This document shows, piece by piece, positions 58,596-64,000 of a stretch of 64,000 nt of DNA; the first letter of the stretch is position 1, and each line of letters opens with the position of its first letter. A program made the position numbers and the translations under genes. The DNA is from Hetaerina americana (taxonomy: Eukaryota; Arthropoda; Insecta; Odonata; Calopterygidae). The notes under the pieces are model-generated. The model searched no databases. It was given only the letters and a program-made list of their open reading frames with translations, and was not told the origin of the DNA. The stretch lies in contig JAKTNV010000011.1 of assembly GCA_022747635.1 (NCBI GenBank), forward strand, positions 15,495,975 to 15,559,974. The letters are read 5' to 3'.

Positions 58596-59394
58596 AGATA
58601 TAGATCTTTTATGCCGAGAAAGGATTGTGGGAAGGGATTTCTAGCTGAGAAATCTCTCGTCCAGGGTTTCGGAATACCTCCAACCGGCCCTGGACGTGTC
58701 GTGAACGTTAAAAAGGGAGATCAAGGCAACGATTTCAATCCTCAGATCAAATAGAGGAATCGGACGGAAGGTGGAATAATTCTCGCCGATTGTGAGGGGA
58801 AAGGCACGGCGCTGGTGCTATGCGTTCTCTGTTGCCCTCCCGCCACGGTGGGAGTGGGAGGAGGGGGGACGGAGGGATGCTCCGGAAGCCAGGGTCGCGT
58901 CGCTGTCAGCGGTTGTCGCAGCAACATACACATCCGTCTTATGTCGCCATTCAAGCGTATTCTCAGTAATCCCGGCCGATGTTAATAATCCATGCGTGTG
59001 CGTCGAATCTGCTGACCGGCCTGAGGTGAAATCAATTATATAAAACTAATCCCCGCCACTAAAAGCAGCGCTGGAAGTTTATTTTAGTAACTGAAAATAA
59101 TTAGGATTGTATTTAAGCGCCTGTGATGAGAAGTTAAAGGGGAATATGTGTTTATTATACGGGGAATGTGGACAAGGTAACAAAAAATTATTAGGGACTT
59201 ATTGGAAAAAGCTGTCCGTCGGATGGGACGTTAATCTGTAGACCCCTTGGCGCCTGTTGTTAAGAGGAGGATAATGCCGAGGCCGGGTTTCCCTTCACCC
59301 TAGCCCTCCATCCCCTATGGCATAAATTACCTTAGCTGTCGGTCGCCTCCCCTAAAACTTCTACAACTACTGATTGGAGAAATGTGACCAGTAG
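58596..59394. other. No gene seen; GC-rich block at 58,770-59,000
   Basis: A G/C- and CpG-rich patch with overlapping frames on both strands; no motif. Remainder unassigned. Confidence 0.4.
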
Positions 59395-59640
59395 ATCAGA
59401 AAGCAATATTATCTTTTGCTGGTTAGGCCTCATTTAGAGTATGCTGATATAATATGGGATCCTCATAAAGATTGATTGATTGCCGAATCGGATCACGTGC
59501 AGCGTAGAGGATAGCTAGATTTGTAAAACCTTGTTATGATAAAGTGAGCAGCATTTCAAAATTATTAAAGACCATAGGTTGGGAATTTTTGTCGTTTCTA
59601 TTGAACGGAGACATCATAAATGGTTTGGCGTAATATTTTC
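59395..59640 (+). pseudogene. CR1-like LINE, thumb-region scrap
   Basis: LLLVRPHLEYADIIWDPHKD at about 59,425, then ESDHVQRRG, then a FVKPCYDKVSSISKLLKTIG-WEFL stretch in another frame. Third clear copy of this block in the window. The frame-preserving homology ends near 59,600 and no tail follows. Confidence 0.7.
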
Positions 59641-59990
59641 GTCGGTTGTCTTGGTTCCTCCTTGATTTTGACTAGTAAAACATATTCATAGTTATTGAAA
59701 GTAAAGTGTTAAAATTGTCTGTTGCTTCATTTACGAGTATCTTGTGAACTGGATAATAATGGAAAAATCAATGAGCAGAAAGTAAAACGAACGAGGAATT
59801 AATAGGAGTTATGGGGAGGAGAGAGAGTTGTGGTTGAAATTCAAGAAAAGTGGACGAAGGGCAGTTTTATTGCTAATGAAGATTGTGAAATAGAGGGGAT
59901 AACGTTAGGCAAACGATTAATTATGGGGAAATCGATAGGAAAGTTGGACGGAATGAATGGAGGTTCAAAATTTCGGAGTGTAATAGGACG

Positions 59991-60060
59991 CCTTGATAGC
60001 TTGACCGGCGAAAGCACTCGGCCGGACATCGAGGGATCCGGGTACGAATCCCGGTCAAGG
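59991..60060 (+). repeat. tRNA-like SINE head with complete cloverleaf
   Basis: 70 bases fold into all four arms: acceptor CCTTGA/TCAAGG, D stem GCTT/AAGC, anticodon stem CTCGG/TCGAG with loop CCGGACA, and T stem CCGGG/CCCGG with loop TACGAAT. The loop would give anticodon GGA, but position 33 is C, the acceptor has six pairs and no other host-tRNA features are evident. I infer a SINE head; a diverged tRNA gene is less likely. TTTACACTCTGAAATTGTTG just downstream recurs at 62,003. Confidence 0.65.
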
Positions 60061-60093
60061 TAAATAAGTTTTACACTCTGAAATTGTTGCATT

Positions 60094-61529
60094 ATAATGG
60101 AGGCTCAAAGTATGTGAAATTGGTTGAAAGTGTTTATTGGAGTGTTGGGTGTGACGCTGTATCGTGTCAGGTCAGGTTTAGGAATATAGTAGTCGTTAAT
60201 ATGTGTGCCCATTCGAAAACGCATATTAACTATATTTAAATTAGAATACCATTGAAAATCTTATGTGCATTAGGATTGGTTGTCATAAAACCTGTAAATA
60301 AAAAAAAACCGAGAGAACAGATTTTATCGCACTGTTCTCGTATTTAAGATAATCACATTTACCATTACAATAACGTGACTATGCCCCGCGGTCTTTGCAT
60401 TTTCCTACAAGATAAACTCATAGCGAGAGAAAAATTCGTTAGAAAGAAATGGATTGCGTATCCTAGAGTGGTGCTCTTAAGGACAGCAGTTCCCTTTTGA
60501 GATGGAGGTGGTAAATCCCCCAAAAGAATAAAGGCATCAAGTCTCGGAGGACACGCACATTTAAATATTTAACGGTCCCTGTACGAAGGAAAGTCACGGT
60601 AAATTAATACTCTGAGAGGAAACAATATTATTATATACCCCATGTATCCTGGCAAGCCGTTTCCCATGGCTCCCGGGAGAGCCTCGATTTATATTCATTG
60701 TTTTCAATTGCTTCGAATCCGCCAAGTCTCCGGAACACATTTCCCTCCCGAGCTCTCCGGTCTATCCCACCATCCGACGGGTCATTAAGTGCAGTTAACA
60801 GATTCTCTCCAGTCCTGTTATAACTTTGATGGCTTAGCTTCGGGGAAAGAGAGGCGGGGTTAGGGCCGGGGGAAGGCGGTTTGAGCGTGGGGAGGAATGC
60901 TAAAACGAAGTCACTGTTGCATCCTGGCGTGAGGAAGGGAAAACAGTGTGTGCAGATGCAGGTTAAGGCTTGAGATGGGCGGCTTTATCACGTTATGCGC
61001 GATGCATGCATGATTTTGCCGAATCCCGAGGTCTGTGGAGGGGCCTTGAGGGGGAGGAGAAGGGTTTTTTTGGCCTTGGATGGGGGTAAGGGGAGTTGGA
61101 GGGATAATGGGTCTCGTCTCGTTGAGGAGGTGGAGCAGACGGTTGTGACCCAGAATCAGAAAGGGGGAGGGCTGGGGGGTTCCTCCTCGGTATGAGGTGA
61201 GGAGGTTTCCGACCCCCGATGTACCACATAAACCCTGCGATACATCTTTGTCATGCTCCCAGGAATCCAGAGCTAGAATGAAAATGGGTCTGTTAAAAGT
61301 ACAGTCGTGAGAAGGAATAGGATTTAGAGATGATAATATTTATTTGACTCTCAGTCAAAAGTAGTCAGCCGAGATAATTGGATTTTTTGATGTACCCAAG
61401 GATTGAACTCTTCTGTGCTCATAAGCTTTCCTTACACGAAATTAAATATTTTATGACCGCACTTAAAAATAAACTTTTTTTAGTACTGCATATTTTTTAA
61501 CATCCTCTATTCTGTCCAGTATTCATTTT
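60094..61529. other. No gene seen; G-rich block at 60,840-61,200
   Basis: G-rich tract with overlapping frames on both strands (60,993-61,229 and 60,995-61,195), compositional only. Nothing else recognised. Confidence 0.4.
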
Positions 61530-61836
61530 TATTCATTTGCACCCTGTAGCTAGCTTTCCAAGGATTTTCTCCTCTACCAACGCCTTCAGTATTACATCAC
61601 CAATCAATAATCCCTCCATCAACTTTTATTGGATCCTTTTAATTTCTTCTTGCTATCCCCTCTTCTTCCCCACCAAGCCTAGCACTTCCTCGTTTGTTTT
61701 CCTTATGCTCAGTTTCACCCTTACCACTCCTCTTTGCACTCAAATCACAAAACTCTACATATCTACAGTTATCCTCTTGCTTTAACGAGTAAGTTTCAGA
61801 GTAAACTATATTCCAAGTGGAAACTATTAATACCAT
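61530..61836 (-). pseudogene. RTE-like LINE, C-terminal fragment
   Basis: The minus strand reads YSETYSLKQEDNCRYVEF (the YGAETWSLKQD...LEAFE block), a basic stretch, ENKRGSARLGGEEEG, then in another frame KLMEGLLIGDVILKALVEEK (RLMQAIVIGNWILKSQVSME at 29.1 kb). Stops and frameshifts; relic. Confidence 0.65.
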
Positions 61837-62391
61837 GACGAAATAATATTTATACGTTCATGCAACGTGGAGCTTATTTATCAGAAAATCTATCGAATAG
61901 GTCTCGTGCTAGTTTATGCCCACCAATTTAAATTTTATTAGCAGTTTGCGGAACTCTGAATTTATTTTCCATTTTAAATCCCGAAGGAACAACGGAATGA
62001 TTTTTACACTCTGAAATTGTTGCATTGAAATGCACATTAGCGGATGACTCCGTTAAAAGTTACTGTTGCGACATCTCCCGCAGTTTCTTTGGAACGGTAC
62101 TAGTTTTACAATTAGGAGCATGCAAAATATTTTTTCATACTGCCAGATTTTTCGCATCTATTATTTGTTTTAAACACTTCAGGAACCTACAGGATAAAGA
62201 AATATTTTTTCCCACGGAAGACAATGTTTCAAAATATTGTCGAAATTCGTCTTCTAGAGAAATAAATATCCTAAGGATCCTAATAACTTCTCATTATTTT
62301 ACCTAACCCTAGCCTTTGAGCAAGAGGATGAGCTTAAATTGGAAGCTTTTGAGATATAAGTGTGGCAAAGATTGGAGATGGATAGATGTTT
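61837..62391. other. No gene seen; 24-bp string shared with 60,070
   Basis: 62,003-62,026 is identical to 60,070-60,093 (24 bases). The rest is unassigned; the frame at 62,025-62,306 has no motif. Confidence 0.4.
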
Positions 62392-62645
62392 TAGTACCCT
62401 GCAAGTTACCACCAAGGTGTGTGGCAGGATGTGAATACACACCACACCGATTCCGGCCCGAACTTTGTCACCCAGACCGCAGTCCGACAATGTTATTTCG
62501 ATCCCTTATCGTTTGTAAAAAAAATGAAATCTTAAATCTTTCATTTCTACACTTTATCTCTATAATTTTACTGACATGATCTCGCCTGCCGTTGTACGAT
62601 AGGACTAATGGTACATTGTTTACATCATTGCAAAGGAGACATCCT
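62392..62645 (-). pseudogene. CR1-like LINE, last ~80 codons and 3' tail
   Basis: The minus strand from 62,640 reads CNDVNNVPLVLSYNGRRDHV, SKIIEIKCRNERFKISFFLQ, TIRDRNNIVGL, then GVYSHPATHLGGNLQG, almost free of stops. This shows that the G/C-rich 'hairpin' tail found elsewhere encodes the C-terminus of the RT protein. SFF..TI.D.N is the usual SFFPRTI.DWN landmark. Confidence 0.75.
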
Positions 62646-62694
62646 TCTAATTTTAAACTTCCAATGAAGAAAATAAGTTAGCCAGAGAGAGAGA

Positions 62695-63000
62695 GAGTGT
62701 GTAAGACAAAAGCCGTGGTTTTAAATAGGCCTGGCGAAGAGAGGAAATTTGCGGGGAAAAATCAGAATGAAGGCGTAGAAAGTGGATTGGTGATTAATTG
62801 AAAGATTCCGTCAAAAAATAGAGCCGGATGTTGACGGACGTCAGGGAAGGGACAGGCTCACGGGTAAGCGGTTGTAGAGGAAGGAAGAGACTAATTTTCC
62901 TGGGCAGCATTATGGCAGACGGAAGAAGTAAAGACATGAAGAAAGAAAGAAATGTAGCGAAAGGAAATAGGAAGTTCTCACATTGTTTAGAAGCACCTTA
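62695..63000 (+). pseudogene. RTE-like LINE fragment
   Basis: Plus strand: CKTKAVVLNRPGEERKFAGK (about 62,705), then GRKRLIFLGSIMADGRSKDM and KKERNVAKGNRKF (about 62,880-62,985), matching F.YLGS...DGR...DI..RIA.AK.AF. Begins after a (GA)n run at 62,680. Confidence 0.6.
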
Positions 63001-63099
63001 ATTGTCGTTAAGGACCGTTCTAAACTTGACATGTAGAAAACCTTTGATGAAATAATTAAATATTTCTTGCTCTCGTCAATCTCTCTTTATCATTTTTTT

Positions 63100-63139
63100 G
63101 TACCTGATGATGACGCTTGAGCGTTGAAACCGGTTGTAC
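63100..63139 (+). ncRNA. Candidate minimal hammerhead-ribozyme motif
   Basis: GTAC-CTGATGA, a stem GACGC-TTGA-GCGTT, GAAA, ACCGGT, T, GTAC. This matches a type I hammerhead core: CUGAUGA (63,104-63,110), stem II (63,112-63,125), GAAA (63,126-63,129), a palindromic ACC/GGU stem III with no loop, cleavage triplet GUU (63,133-63,135), and stem I GUAC/GUAC. Loopless palindromic stem III is known from hammerheads of Penelope-like elements, which act as dimers. An unpaired U at 63,111 at the base of stem II is non-canonical. No Penelope RT is visible nearby. Confidence 0.4.
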
Positions 63140-63145
63140 GCTAAT

Positions 63146-64000
63146 AAAGGACAGTGGAAAGTTACTTTGTATTCTTAATTTCATTAAAATGAATTTCCAC
63201 AAGGTTGAGCCTGGAACAATTGAATATCATGCCCGATGCTTGAATTTTCTCAGCATATCCTTTGTTGACCAGCATTTAAATGATAGTTTAATTTTGTTTT
63301 TGAATATTTAGTGTTAAATCTCCCACTGTTACAAAAACTAGCGATGGCTTTAAGTGTGCCATGTAGATATAGGGGATAGATAAATTTGTATTCCAAGAAC
63401 TGAAAATTTTTCATCTCGAAATATTCATTCCGAGAAATATGCTCTTGCACGTATGCAGTACAAGTCAATCGTGCAAAGTGCTTCCGGGATTGGAATGTCG
63501 TTATTTTCTCCTCTTATTTTTTGACGTCTCCCTGTACGTGATTTCACGCCTCACTCGGGCACTATGACTGACATTTTGGTAGCAGCTAATGGATTGAAGG
63601 ATTTAGCATTTCCGGTTTGGGATGTGTAACTCAGTGTTTCCAAGAAACATGTGCAAATTTCCATCAGTGCGTCATATCCGTAGTGATTTCATTTCCTCGG
63701 CGGCTGGCACTTACTTACAAACGTTTTAAATAGCTGATAAGTATCTTTTACAAAGAGGATACAGTTGACGAATAGGACAATAAGTGACTACTGGCATATC
63801 CTCCTTACGATCATTTCGTATGACCAAAAGTGTTAAATGGAATATAAGGACGGATTGAAGGCCATCAAACTTTACAATAAGTAATTAATTATTTTAATAA
63901 GTAACGAATTGTTAGAGAGGTCACTGTGTCAAGTATCATAAAATTTAGGTATATCGTTTAAACTATATTTTGGATGTACAAATTTCTTTGCCGCTTCTAA
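63146..64000. other. No gene seen
   Basis: AT-rich; the frame at 63,250-63,468 (minus) has no motif. Nothing assigned to the window's end. Confidence 0.4.

Noticed and set aside
59991..60060. Functional nuclear tRNA gene
   Set aside because: The cloverleaf folds, but C replaces U at position 33, the acceptor has six pairs and related degenerate heads are dispersed in the window, which fits a SINE better.
1..64000. Bacterial or viral gene cluster, integrated virus or defence system
   Set aside because: No compact gene arrangement, no long intact frames and no viral or bacterial protein motifs; all recognisable coding is from eukaryotic mobile elements.

Overview
This window looks like intergenic or intronic DNA from an arthropod, probably an insect. 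It is AT-rich, has no operons, Shine-Dalgarno sites or long uninterrupted reading frames, and is full of mariner elements, CR1-like and RTE-like non-LTR retrotransposons, tRNA-derived SINEs, a Helitron remnant and (TA)n/(CA)n microsatellites. I found no host protein-coding gene. The reading frames that can be recognised all belong to mobile elements, nearly all broken. Species cannot be assigned from the sequence alone.

Layout. 1-7.7 kb: a SINE head, a CR1 3' fragment, an RTE-like fragment, a TA-flanked MITE (4.2 kb), and an RTE-like RT pseudogene interrupted by a mariner fragment (5.0-6.4 kb). 7.7-9.7 kb: RTE tail, a CR1-like RT pseudogene with RT motifs in order, a SINE and a second MITE. 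12-14.7 kb: microsatellites, a SINE head and an RTE scrap. 16.4-18.6 kb: mariner, APE-endonuclease/RT LINE and mariner tail, back to back. 18.6-23.2 kb: mostly unassigned, with a strong recursive-splicing-like motif at 20,437/20,438. 23.2-24.6 kb: an internally deleted mariner that keeps an open DNA-binding-domain frame, inside a (TA)n tract flanked by inverted SINE-like arms, then a hairpin element. 26-33 kb: RTE-like fragments. 37.4-38.7 kb: a full-length, two-frameshift mariner with perfect 30-bp ends. 40-47.4 kb: further LINE scraps, a 43-bp tandem duplication and a SINE. 47.7-53.5 kb: a SINE, a Helitron helicase remnant with its 3' terminus, a mariner with unusually long (about 150 bp) inverted repeats, and pieces of at least two more mariner families. 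54-59.6 kb: RTE scraps and a head-to-head pair of CR1 fragments. 60-63.2 kb: a tRNA-like SINE head, RTE and CR1 3' ends, and a hammerhead-ribozyme-like motif.

How it fits together. The LINEs (CR1-like and RTE-like) would have supplied the reverse transcriptase that mobilised the SINEs. The mariner transposases would have moved their own copies and possibly the TA-flanked MITEs. None of the copies here looks fully coding-competent; the mariners at 37.4 and 49.1 kb are the best preserved. Many CR1 copies are reduced to the last ~50 bp, as expected of 5'-truncated insertions. LINE and mariner calls come from translated motifs I recognise by eye, so clade names are approximate and boundaries of degenerate copies are good to roughly 20-100 bp.
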